Shown here: positions 1-5,192 of the stretch, one piece after another
How the letters are laid out: the number at the start of each line of letters is the position of its first letter
Position numbering within the stretch: position 1 is the stretch's first letter
Origin: Acidobacteriaceae bacterium
GTDB lineage: Bacteria; Acidobacteriota; Terriglobia; Terriglobales; Acidobacteriaceae
NCBI GenBank assembly: GCA_003154055.1
Contig: PMCH01000323.1
Span: forward strand, 14,798 to 19,989
Length of the DNA: 5,192 bases
Reading direction: 5' to 3'
The notes under the pieces: generated by a model
Seen by the model: only the letters and a program-made list of their open reading frames with translations
What the model was told of the DNA's origin: nothing
Databases searched by the model: none
Position numbers and translations under genes: made by a program

Positions 1-54
1 CCCGACCCTCGCCCCCTCCCCGACCTCGAAACCACCGCCAAGCCCCTGCTTCTA

Positions 55-687
55 ATGGAAACCGTCACCGCGCTCTGCCTGGCTGTCGCGGTCCTGGCCC
101 TCTTCTTCTTTTCATGGATAGCCGAAAGCGTCACCGAGCAGCGCACGAAGACCTTCGACCTCTTCGTGCGTACCCACATTCACCACTACGCCTCTCCGCC
201 CTTGACCCGCCTCATGTTCGGCATCACCTGGCTCGGCGGCGACGGCCTGATCATCGCCGCCATCCTTGTCCTTATCATCTTCGTCTGGCTTCGCTGGCGC
301 CGCGCCACCGTCTGGATGCTGGTCACTCTCGCTGGCGCCTTGGTACTCGACCTAAGCCTGAAATACGCCTTCCACCGGATGCGCCCTACACCCTACTTCG
401 GCCCCGTCCCGCGCACCTACAGCTTTCCCAGCGGACACGCCCTGTTCTCCTTCTGCTTCTACGGCGTCCTCGCCGGGCTCCTCGCCGGACGCATCCGCTC
501 ACTCCCCCTCCGCATCTTTATTTGGACCTCCGCCGCCCTCCTCGTGCTGGCCATCGGCCTCTCCCGCATCTACCTCGGAGTCCACTACCCCAGTGACGTA
601 GTCGGCGGATATCTCACCGCCACCCTCTGGGTCGCCACCATGGTTGCCCTGGACCGCCTCCACGTTCAAAGCAAGAACCGCCCGTAA
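55..687 (+). CDS. PAP2-family (type 2 phosphatidic acid phosphatase-like) membrane phosphatase
   Basis: Integral membrane phosphatase expected to remove phosphate from a lipid phosphate such as undecaprenyl pyrophosphate, phosphatidate or phosphatidylglycerol phosphate; the exact substrate cannot be read from sequence. All three parts of the family signature are present: K103 with R110-P111 (KX6RP), P125-S-G-H128 (PSGH) and S170-R171 followed by H177 and D181 (SRX5HX3D). H128 and H177 are the expected catalytic histidines. About six hydrophobic segments are visible (near residues 5-22, 62-80, 85-101, 129-145, 152-169, 184-200), the usual PAP2 layout, and 210 residues is a normal length. Start is uncertain: no Shine-Dalgarno precedes the ATG at 55, and the frame stays open back to base 1 (adding a Pro-rich stretch), so translation may begin outside the window. 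It ends with TAA and converges on the minus-strand kinase unit. Family call is firm, substrate unknown. Confidence 0.93.
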   Translation: METVTALCLAVAVLALFFFSWIAESVTEQRTKTFDLFVRTHIHHYASPPLTRLMFGITWLGGDGLIIAAILVLIIFVWLRWRRATVWMLVTLAGALVLDLSLKYAFHRMRPTPYFGPVPRTYSFPSGHALFSFCFYGVLAGLLAGRIRSLPLRIFIWTSAALLVLAIGLSRIYLGVHYPSDVVGGYLTATLWVATMVALDRLHVQSKNRP

Positions 688-696
688 CAGATGTGG

Positions 697-716
697 GGCG
701 GACACTCCTGTCCGCC
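697..716. repeat. Short GC-rich palindrome, probable dispersed intergenic repeat
   Basis: A perfect 8-bp inverted repeat, GGCGGACA / TGTCCGCC, with a 4-base CTCC loop starts 9 bases after the PAP2 stop codon, inside a TGTGGGGCGGACACTCC context. There is no T-tract on either side, so it is not a standard intrinsic terminator. From memory, very similar GGGGCGGACACTCCTGTCCGC elements are frequent in acidobacterial intergenic DNA, which would make this a REP-like dispersed palindrome; only one copy is seen in this window. Such a hairpin at a 3' end could protect the PAP2 transcript or assist Rho-type termination. Confidence 0.6.
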
Positions 717-835
717 GCCGTTGATCTTGGTGTTGCTTGCCCGCAGTCGCCCAAAGCCGTTACGCCACAGGCCGAAGCGCCGACACCCACGCCGTCGAGC
801 TCGCCCGGAGAAGCCACACCGTGCCCACCCGGTGG

Positions 836-871
836 AAAGAAAAAACAGGCCCCGACAACATCGCCGGGGCC
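836..871 (-). terminator. Intrinsic terminator of the kinase/small-protein unit
   Basis: Read on the minus strand, a perfect 7-bp stem (GGCCCCG / CGGGGCC, bases 871-865 and 854-848) with a 10-base loop is followed after two bases by six T, one C and three T (bases 845-836). It begins 28 bases after the stop codon of the 900-1229 gene and is correctly oriented for it. On the + strand the A-rich side precedes the hairpin, so it would not work as an intrinsic terminator for PAP2. Confidence 0.88.
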
Positions 872-899
872 GCGTGCCTTTGAATAGCCCAACCCTCGC

Positions 900-1229
900 C
901 TACGGAACTATGATTCTGGGCCCGCCACAGACGTGAACTTGGGGTTCGGCCGGGGGAACCGTTGTGATGGTGCTGGCCACCACGACCTTGATCTCGGTCG
1001 ACTCGCCTTTCGCCACCACGTCCAGCTCCTTGGGTGTGCCACCCTTCAAGAATAGGGACCCCGTGTCGAATACTGCTGGGGTCAGGAACAGCAGAGTGCA
1101 GTCTTCAGCGGAACAGAACGATACCGCCTCTGCATGCGGATCGCTGTCTGTGATCGTCGCCTGTGCCTTCCAGGCCTTCAAATCAATGTTGATCTTCACA
1201 ACCTCGCACTTCGTAGCAACCGTATTCAT
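900..1229 (-). CDS. Small beta-rich protein of unknown function, downstream of the kinase
   Basis: I do not recognise this 109-residue protein. It has no signal peptide and no membrane segment, so it is probably cytoplasmic. Alternating hydrophobic strands are visible (about residues 8-17, 19-26, 33-40, 43-50, 57-62, 67-73, 78-87), with a Pro-rich tail, suggesting a small beta-sandwich or cupredoxin-like fold; this is inference. It has four cysteines, C8, C39, C44 and C101; the C39-S-A-E-D-C44 pair is spaced so that it could form a disulfide or bind a metal, but no type 1 copper His/Met set is evident. The ATG start is well supported by AAGGAG eight bases upstream. It follows the kinase stop by 57 bases on the same strand and ends 28 bases before an intrinsic terminator, so it is probably the last gene of that transcript. 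The strong ribosome binding site suggests it is made at a higher level than the kinase. Confidence 0.82.
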   Translation of the reverse strand: MNTVATKCEVVKINIDLKAWKAQATITDSDPHAEAVSFCSAEDCTLLFLTPAVFDTGSLFLKGGTPKELDVVAKGESTEIKVVVASTITTVPPAEPQVHVCGGPRIIVP

Positions 1230-1235
1230 AGCGCA

Positions 1236-1243
1236 CTCTCCTT
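1236..1243 (-). promoter_or_regulatory. Ribosome binding site of the small beta-rich protein
   Basis: AAGGAGAG on the minus strand, with the AAGGAG core at 1243-1238 and eight bases to the ATG at 1229. It is a near-consensus Shine-Dalgarno, fixes the start codon, and is stronger than the site of the kinase upstream. Confidence 0.85.
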
Positions 1244-1286
1244 ATTTGGAATGTTGGGGGCCCATCCGGCGCGTAACCTGTCCTTG

Positions 1287-3494
1287 TCAGCGGTCCAGCG
1301 TTGCCTTGTTTTGGGCGACGGCAGCGCCGAACCGGGAGTCGAGTCGCAGCTTCCGCAAGCCGGGATTACGTTCCAGATCATCCATTGGCAAGCCGTTCGC
1401 GAGCGCTTCCTTGACCTGGCTCAGCGCTCGCGTGCGGTCGCCAAAGTTTTCGTACACTTCCGCCGCGCAGCTCAGCACGTCGGGATCATGCGCCGCAAGT
1501 GCCAGTGCCGCCAGGGCGGCAGGCATCGCCTTGCGGCGCAGGTGCTGCTTGGAATACAACAGGGCCAGATCACACTGGACAACCGCGTCCTGGGGCTTGA
1601 GCTTCGCCGCCTCCTCCAGCCGGACCAACTCTTCCCGATACGCGTTTCCCGCCTTCTCCGGCTCATTGAGCCATTCATACGCAATGCCCAGGTTTGCCCA
1701 AACCCGATAGTCGCTCCGGTTCAGTTTCAGGGCTGCCTCCAGCGTTGCCGCTGCCTGACTCCAGCGTTTCTGCTGGTAGTACACGACGGCCAGATTGGAT
1801 TCCGCGAAGTACGTGGGGTGCAGCTTGATCGATATCTTGAGTTCTGCCGCAGCCTCATCGAACCGCGCCATTCCCAGGAACGCTGCGCCCAGGCCCGAAT
1901 GTGCCTGCGCGTTGTCCGGCGTCAACTCCACCACCCGGCGGAACTCCTCGACCGCCTTGTCATACTGCCGCGTGCGAAAGTAGAACCGCGCCACCTCCTG
2001 ATGCCCACCCCAGTAGTCGGGGCGCAACGCGGCCGCCTCTTGGTACGTTTCCTCCGCATCTTTCACCCGCCCCACGCTCTCATACACCCCGGCCATCCCC
2101 AGCAACGCATCGGCGTTGCGCGGTTCCAGCTGCAGCGCACGCTGAAACTCCTGCAGCGCAAGCTCCTTTTGCGCGTCGCTGTGGATCCGCCCCAGCATCA
2201 CATACACGGCCGGCAACCGATCGTTGGCCTGGACCGCGCGCCTGCAGTATTCCTCCGCCTGCCGCAGCCATTGCGGGTTCTGGTCCAGCCGGTACTTGTG
2301 CCAGTACGCTTCTCCTAGTCCGGCGAACCCCAGCGCGGAATTCGGGTCCGCCTTGACCGCCCTCTCGAACTGCGTAATCGCAGCCGCGAGATTTCCCGCA
2401 TCGTCGTAGCGTTCCAGATAGCCCCTGCCCTTCAGATACGACTCGTAGGCCGCCGGTTGTGCCAGCATCGCGCTCGTTGCCGTGGGCAGCCTCCCGGCGT
2501 TCTTCCCCTCGTGTTCCCCGGCGAATGCTCCGAGCGCACCGTACAACTTGAAGAGGATGACCACGACCACCGCCGCCAATGGAAGCGTCACCACCTGCCG
2601 AGTCAGTCTCGCCCTCCGTCGGACGCGCGCTGGGGAGTTGGCCCTCGACCGTTCTTTCTGGCCGATCGTCATCGCTGGGAGACTGGCTTCGAAATCGCGC
2701 AGGTCTTCCAGCATCTCGGCGCACGTCGCGTAGCGTTCCGCCGGGCTCTTGCCTAGCGCCCGCTGGAGGATCGCCTGCAGCCCTTGCTCCAACTCAGGAC
2801 AGGGCGCGGGCGCCGCATTCATGATCGCCAGGATCGCTGCCGCGGGATTCTCTCCTTCAAACGGCAACCGCCCCGTCAGCATCTGGTACAGAACCACTCC
2901 CAGGGACCACAGGTCCGTCCGCGAATCCACCGGCTTGCCCATCACCTGCTCCGGCGACATGTAGAGGAGCGTCCCGCTCAGGTTGGTACTCTGCGTGGAC
3001 TCCATCGGCCCGAAATGATGCGCCAGCCCGAAGTCCACGATTTTCGCCACGCCCTCTCGCGTGATCATCACGTTCGACGGCTTGATGTCCCGGTGAATAA
3101 TGCCGTGCGCGTGTGCATGCTCCAGGCCGTGCGCAACCTGGCTCGCCAGGTCGATCGCTTTCTCGTAACGCAACGGCCCGCCCCGCAGCCTGTCCGCCAG
3201 GCTCTCGCCCTCGTAATAGGTCATCACGATGAACAGGCGTCCATCGTCAGCCTCTTCGACCGCGTGCACCGTGGCGATGTTGGGATGATCGAGCGCCGAG
3301 GCCACCCGCGCCTCGTGCAGCAGCCGTTCTTTGTCCGCCGGGTGTGTCTCGCCCAGAAACTTGAGCGCCACCGTTCGCTCCAGCCTTCGATCGACGGCTT
3401 TGTACACCACTCCCATACCACCGGCGCCCAGCTTACCGACGATCTGGTAAGCGCCGATGCAATTGGCCGGCAATGATGGCGCCGAAGCGGCCAT
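1287..3494 (-). CDS. Transmembrane Ser/Thr protein kinase with C-terminal TPR array
   Basis: Hanks-type (eukaryotic-like) Ser/Thr kinase of 735 residues. The kinase domain covers about residues 16-270 and looks active: Gly loop G23-A-G-G-M-G28, lysine K45 in VALK, alpha-C glutamate E61, HRDIKPSN at 134-141 (catalytic D136, K138, N141), DFG at 154-156, SPE at 180-182 in place of APE, D194 in DLWSLG and R254. The activation loop is rich in Ser/Thr (S166, T167, S169, T170, S173, T175), fitting an autophosphorylated RD kinase. A basic stretch (R290-R299) precedes one hydrophobic segment at about 303-324, which should place the kinase in the cytoplasm and the rest outside the inner membrane. Residues about 349-703 form roughly nine or ten TPR units (clear ones at 427-458, 461-492, 493-526, 527-560, 562-593), with insertions near 400 and 622, and a tail containing D719-S-R-F. 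TPRs usually bind proteins, so this is probably a sensor or scaffold; ligand and substrate are unknown. AGAGG lies seven bases before the ATG. Probably co-transcribed with the 900-1229 gene. Confidence 0.96.
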   Translation of the reverse strand: MAASAPSLPANCIGAYQIVGKLGAGGMGVVYKAVDRRLERTVALKFLGETHPADKERLLHEARVASALDHPNIATVHAVEEADDGRLFIVMTYYEGESLADRLRGGPLRYEKAIDLASQVAHGLEHAHAHGIIHRDIKPSNVMITREGVAKIVDFGLAHHFGPMESTQSTNLSGTLLYMSPEQVMGKPVDSRTDLWSLGVVLYQMLTGRLPFEGENPAAAILAIMNAAPAPCPELEQGLQAILQRALGKSPAERYATCAEMLEDLRDFEASLPAMTIGQKERSRANSPARVRRRARLTRQVVTLPLAAVVVVILFKLYGALGAFAGEHEGKNAGRLPTATSAMLAQPAAYESYLKGRGYLERYDDAGNLAAAITQFERAVKADPNSALGFAGLGEAYWHKYRLDQNPQWLRQAEEYCRRAVQANDRLPAVYVMLGRIHSDAQKELALQEFQRALQLEPRNADALLGMAGVYESVGRVKDAEETYQEAAALRPDYWGGHQEVARFYFRTRQYDKAVEEFRRVVELTPDNAQAHSGLGAAFLGMARFDEAAAELKISIKLHPTYFAESNLAVVYYQQKRWSQAAATLEAALKLNRSDYRVWANLGIAYEWLNEPEKAGNAYREELVRLEEAAKLKPQDAVVQCDLALLYSKQHLRRKAMPAALAALALAAHDPDVLSCAAEVYENFGDRTRALSQVKEALANGLPMDDLERNPGLRKLRLDSRFGAAVAQNKATLDR

Positions 3495-3501
3495 ACTCTT
3501 G

Positions 3502-3506
3502 CCTCT
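3502..3506 (-). promoter_or_regulatory. Ribosome binding site of the kinase gene
   Basis: AGAGG on the minus strand with a seven-base spacer to the ATG at 3494. It is a moderate Shine-Dalgarno and supports this start, which also leaves a short 15-residue lead before the kinase fold, as is typical. Confidence 0.6.
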
Positions 3507-3510
3507 GTCT

Positions 3511-3530
3511 GACTCGCTTGCGGGCGAGTC
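3511..3530. repeat. Inverted repeat in the kinase 5' leader
   Basis: GACTCGC (3511-3517) and GCGAGTC (3524-3530) form a perfect 7-bp inverted repeat with a six-base centre, ending 16 bases upstream of the kinase start codon and just before its ribosome binding site. It could be an operator for a dimeric repressor or an RNA hairpin that limits translation. There is no T-tract, so it is not an intrinsic terminator. The pairing is seen directly; the role is inference. Confidence 0.5.
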
Positions 3531-3559
3531 TTATGGATAGGGAAGTTCGTTAACTGCAA
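3530..3559 (-). promoter_or_regulatory. Weak candidate promoter for the kinase unit
   Basis: On the minus strand TTGCAG (3559-3554) and CATAAG (3535-3530) are spaced by 18 bases, resembling a sigma-70 type promoter, with 3 of 6 and 4 of 6 consensus matches. Transcription would start near 3523, inside the inverted repeat at 3511-3530. The match is poor and chance occurrence is quite possible; it is listed because it is the best-placed candidate in the leader. Confidence 0.2.
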
Positions 3560-3976
3560 GGCCCTTCGTCTTGCGTGGCCACCTTATTCTGACGACTGGG
3601 TGGTGGCCAGACTAGAGACGCGTGTCCGCTGACAGTTGGACGCCCGCGTGCCGCGTGAGAGTCACCCGCGGCCTCCTCCTCCTGATTCTCACCCAAACTG
3701 CAGTTCGCACCACAACATTCGTTCTCTTCGCCGCGCCAGCCTTCCCAAAACCGGAACGCTGGCTTAACCTCTTTCCCGTTTTGGCGACGCCCGCCCCGTC
3801 TTTTTTTCTGTTCTGCCTCTTTGCGCAACACGCCCCGCCCCTTCGGACTACACTATCCCCGAAATCCGGATCGATCGTCGATTCGCAATCCCGACCCGCC
3901 CCCTCTCCCGGGTCGCGGCTCGGCCTTGTGGTTCCCTTCTTGCTGGCTGTTCGAACGCCTCCCTCTGAGGCATGAA

Positions 3977-3982
3977 AAGGAG
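3977..3982 (+). promoter_or_regulatory. Ribosome binding site fixing the ABM-like gene start
   Basis: AAGGAG with a six-base spacer to the ATG at 3989. The same frame is open upstream to an ATG at 3821, but that extension has no Shine-Dalgarno and translates to Pro/Arg-rich sequence unlike the rest of the protein. This site therefore decides in favour of the shorter, 107-residue product. Confidence 0.85.
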
Positions 3983-3988
3983 CCCATT

Positions 3989-4312
3989 ATGTTTGCTCGT
4001 ATTCTGGAATTCGTCCCAAAACTCGAGAAGAAAGAAGAGTTCATCCGGGTCGTCAAAGACGAAGTTCTGCCCATTCTGAAGAAGCAGCATGGTTTTCTGG
4101 AAATCCTGCCCTTCTTCCCCGAAACCAAGAACGAGAAGGTACTCACCATCAGCCTCTGGATTGAGAAGAAGGACGTGGAGCGCTACGAGCGCGAGTGGTT
4201 CCCCAAGGTCGAGGAGATCATGAAGCCCTACCTGACCACCCCGATCACCTTCAAGTACTACATGGTCGAGACCACTCTCTGCGAGCACTTCGAGAAGGCC
4301 CTGGTCGCCTGA
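3989..4312 (+). CDS. Small ABM-like (dimeric alpha/beta-barrel) protein
   Basis: A 107-residue soluble protein with no signal peptide or membrane segment. Its pattern fits the ferredoxin-like fold of the antibiotic biosynthesis monooxygenase (ABM)/dimeric alpha-beta barrel superfamily. In order it has strand 1 (about 2-9, ARILEFVP), a long charged helix (12-33), H34-G35-F36 leading into strand 2 (36-43), strand 3 (50-58, ending in W57), a helix (61-80) and strand 4 (87-96). A G-F/C-L turn after helix 1 and a Trp-rich third strand are usual in this superfamily, whose members are monooxygenases, heme-degrading enzymes or non-catalytic stress proteins. No catalytic or heme-binding residue can be assigned, so enzymatic activity is unproven. 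The start is set by AAGGAG six bases upstream. A strong terminator 47 bases after the stop makes this a likely single-gene transcript. Coding sequence is rich in Lys/Glu codons ending in G, as in highly expressed genes. Confidence 0.88.
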   Translation: MFARILEFVPKLEKKEEFIRVVKDEVLPILKKQHGFLEILPFFPETKNEKVLTISLWIEKKDVERYEREWFPKVEEIMKPYLTTPITFKYYMVETTLCEHFEKALVA

Positions 4313-4358
4313 ACATGTCGCCTGAGCAGGAGTTTTGCCTTTCTCCTTGCATTGCCTG

Positions 4359-4393
4359 ACTGGGGCAGCGCCCGCTGCTCCAGTTCTTGTTTT
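4359..4393 (+). terminator. Intrinsic terminator of the ABM-like gene
   Basis: An 11-bp stem (4359-4369 with 4374-4384, one G-T wobble, core CTGGGGCAGC / GCTGCTCCAG) closes a four-base GCCC loop and runs into a T-rich tail, TTCTTGTTTT (4384-4393). It lies 47 bases after the ABM-like stop codon in the right orientation. On the minus strand no T-run follows the hairpin, so it should not terminate the converging YceI transcript efficiently. Confidence 0.88.
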
Positions 4394-4421
4394 GCCTCAG
4401 TGTGGAATGTATGCGCGAGAC

Positions 4422-5015
4422 TCACCGGACGATGCTGCCGCCGGCGTGGAATTTGATGGCCACGCTATCGCCGACTCTCAGAAAAAACACGCTAGGATTC
4501 TTCATACCCCAAAGTGCGTAGGGAACTGGAAAGGAAGCGTTCGCTTTCCACGTGGATCCCGACAAACTTACCTCGACCGGAATCGTGACTTCGTGCTCCG
4601 CTCCATGAATGCCAAACACGCCGTGCACCTGCAAAGTCGAAGTGCCCGACGCCGGCAGGACGCCCTGGGCGTGATCCGGCCGAAACACAATTTCCGGATA
4701 ATGCAGGCTTTCGAGAACGTCCTTGTGCATCTTGCGATCGCGCGAGCTGTTCCCCGTGTTCCCGCTCGGAGCCGCGAAAACGACTTCCCCGCCCGCCTTC
4801 CCGCTCGCCGGGTCGAACTGAATGGTCCCGCGTTTCAAGGCAAAGCTGCCGCGAACGGTGTGCAGCACGTCCGGGAGATCGAAGTCGGCTCCGGTCTGCG
4901 CGGGATCCAGTTGCAGCACCAGGGCCGGCGCGGGTGGCGCTGTTTGCGCGGCCAGAGATCCCGCTGACAGCGCCAGGCTCAAAAGTACGGCGACAATTCC
5001 GATTATCTTTTTCAT
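4422..5015 (-). CDS. Secreted YceI-family lipid-binding-type protein
   Basis: YceI-like protein of 197 residues. The family forms an extended lipocalin-like beta-barrel that binds isoprenoid or other amphiphilic lipids, usually in the periplasm; the ligand here is not known. A clear signal peptide is present: K2-K3, a hydrophobic core at 4-18 and a likely cleavage after L21-A-A23. The mature part has family hallmarks: L36-DPAQTGADFDL (usual form VDPAHSxVxF), V54-RGSF, G63-TIQFDPASG, R92-D-R94 with MHKDVLESLHYPEIVFRP (96-113), and L128-QVHGVFGIHGAEHEVTIPV (usual form GxLTIHGVTxxVxLPV). The segment after V131 and the C-terminal strand (I187-KFHAGG) complete the barrel, and the length is typical. 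There is no strong Shine-Dalgarno; a three-codon frame (ATG-AAG-CTA-TGA, 5023-5012) overlaps the start as ATGA. It lies 30 bases after the stop of the partial upstream gene, so the two are probably co-transcribed. It converges with the ABM-like gene. Confidence 0.93.
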   Translation of the reverse strand: MKKIIGIVAVLLSLALSAGSLAAQTAPPAPALVLQLDPAQTGADFDLPDVLHTVRGSFALKRGTIQFDPASGKAGGEVVFAAPSGNTGNSSRDRKMHKDVLESLHYPEIVFRPDHAQGVLPASGTSTLQVHGVFGIHGAEHEVTIPVEVSLSGSTWKANASFPVPYALWGMKNPSVFFLRVGDSVAIKFHAGGSIVR

Positions 5016-5045
5016 AGCTTCATTTGTACGGTCTTAGCAGAGGCG

Positions 5046-5192
5046 TCAAGCGTGCAGCAGTCCCCATCCCAGCGAGATTCCGTTCGAAACATAGTCCCGC
5101 GTCGAGCCTGCGCCAACATGCATGGCCAACATCCCCGCAAATCGCCCCGGGCTGGACTCGAATGCCCGCATGATTCGCTCCCGCAGGAATCT
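5046..5192 (-). CDS. C-terminal end of a protein, possibly an FAD-dependent oxidoreductase (partial)
   Basis: Forty-eight codons are open from the right window edge to a TGA at 5048-5046; the start lies outside. The peptide reads like a real protein end: a charged amphipathic helix (RFLRERIMRAF), then P-G-R-F-A-G-M-L-A-M-H-V-G-A-G-S, and a terminal I-S-L-G-W-G-L-L-H-A. A 'RF..ML..HVG...' block followed by a 'G..LGW.LL' tail resembles the C-terminus of geranylgeranyl-reductase/FixC-type flavoproteins. That match is from memory on a short stretch and no FAD-binding motif is inside the window. Its stop is only 30 bases before the YceI start on the same strand, suggesting an operon with this gene first. 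An isoprenoid-acting flavoprotein would fit a YceI neighbour, but that link is speculative. Real coding is likely; the function is weakly supported. Confidence 0.68.
   Translation of the reverse strand, partial: RFLRERIMRAFESSPGRFAGMLAMHVGAGSTRDYVSNGISLGWGLLHA

Larger units (their letters stand above)
3495..3988. other. Divergent intergenic region without a supported gene
   Basis: This 494-base stretch separates the minus-strand kinase from the plus-strand ABM-like gene and should hold both promoters. Open frames here translate to low-complexity Pro/Arg/Leu/Ser-rich peptides without recognisable domains or ribosome binding sites, so I call no gene. The + strand is C-rich and G-poor: a hand count of 3781-3960 gives about 73 C and 40 G. 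Apart from the kinase leader repeat there is an operator-like ATCGA-TCG-TCGAT inverted repeat at 3870-3882, just downstream of a TACACT hexamer (3849-3854) that could be a -10 box but has no good -35 partner. A T-run at 3800-3807 follows only a four-base stem. Confidence 0.6.

Noticed and set aside
691..936. Short + strand open frames after PAP2
   Set aside because: They run through the palindrome and the minus-strand terminator, have no ribosome binding site and encode low-complexity Pro/Arg-rich peptides.
1134..2318. 394-codon + strand open frame
   Set aside because: It lies wholly opposite the kinase, whose domains are unmistakable. The translation is Arg/Leu/Pro-rich without a domain, as expected for an antisense shadow in GC-rich DNA.
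2784..3476. 230-codon + strand open frame opposite the kinase domain
   Set aside because: It is antisense to the conserved kinase motifs and has His/Arg-rich sequence with no recognisable family or ribosome binding site.
3655..3692. Inverted repeat GTGAGA...TCTCAC
   Set aside because: Six-base arms with a 26-base gap are expected by chance and do not extend.
3785..3807. Possible + strand terminator (GACG...CGTC followed by seven T)
   Set aside because: Only a four-base stem, and no + strand gene upstream that it would terminate.
3826..3854. Promoter for the ABM-like gene using TACACT as -10
   Set aside because: The upstream hexamer at correct spacing is poor (3 of 6 at best) and TTGCGC is 22 bases away, so it is not reported as a feature.
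3622..3975. 117-codon + strand open frame in the intergenic region
   Set aside because: No Shine-Dalgarno, low-complexity composition, no domain, and it runs into the ribosome binding site region of the ABM-like gene.
3821..3988. N-terminal extension of the ABM-like gene to the ATG at 3821
   Set aside because: The extension is Pro/Arg-rich and unlike the protein; AAGGAG six bases before the ATG at 3989 gives a far better start and the usual family length.
4335..4967. 210-codon + strand open frame
   Set aside because: It is antisense to YceI, begins before the ABM-like terminator, has no domain and is Arg-rich.

Overview
This window looks like chromosomal DNA from a GC-rich, Gram-negative-type soil bacterium, most plausibly an acidobacterium (Terriglobia/Koribacter-like). 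The main grounds are a large transmembrane Ser/Thr kinase fused to a long TPR array, a gene architecture very common in that phylum, and a short GC-rich palindrome (697-716) that I recall being dispersed in acidobacterial intergenic DNA. A periplasmic-type YceI protein fits a diderm cell. The taxonomic call is an inference; there is no rRNA or other marker gene here.

Layout, left to right. A PAP2-family membrane phosphatase runs on the + strand (55-687; its frame is open to the left edge, so it may start outside the window). It converges on a minus-strand unit read from 3494 down to about 836. That unit comprises a 735-residue kinase-TM-TPR protein (3494-1287), a 57-base gap, a 109-residue unrecognised beta-rich protein (1229-900) with a strong ribosome binding site, and a clear intrinsic terminator (871-836). 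A 494-base divergent intergenic region (3495-3988) follows, C-rich on its + strand. Next on the + strand is a 107-residue ABM-like dimeric alpha/beta-barrel protein (3989-4312) with its own ribosome binding site and a textbook terminator (4359-4393). Beyond this is a second minus-strand unit: the last 48 codons of a protein that may be an FAD-dependent oxidoreductase (5192-5046, start outside the window), then 30 bases later a secreted YceI-family protein (5015-4422).

How the genes may work together. The kinase and the small beta-rich protein are probably one transcript ending at one terminator, so the small protein is a candidate partner, substrate or output of the kinase; nothing in the sequence proves this. 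The oxidoreductase-like fragment and YceI probably form another operon. YceI proteins bind isoprenoid-type lipids, so a flavoprotein of the isoprenoid-reductase type next to it would make sense, but the fragment is too short to be sure. PAP2 and the ABM-like gene appear to be single transcription units as far as the window shows. I see no mobile elements, CRISPR arrays, tRNA or rRNA genes. The region is mostly ordinary, and I do not see convincing evidence of a wholly new system; the kinase/small-protein pair is the most distinctive item.
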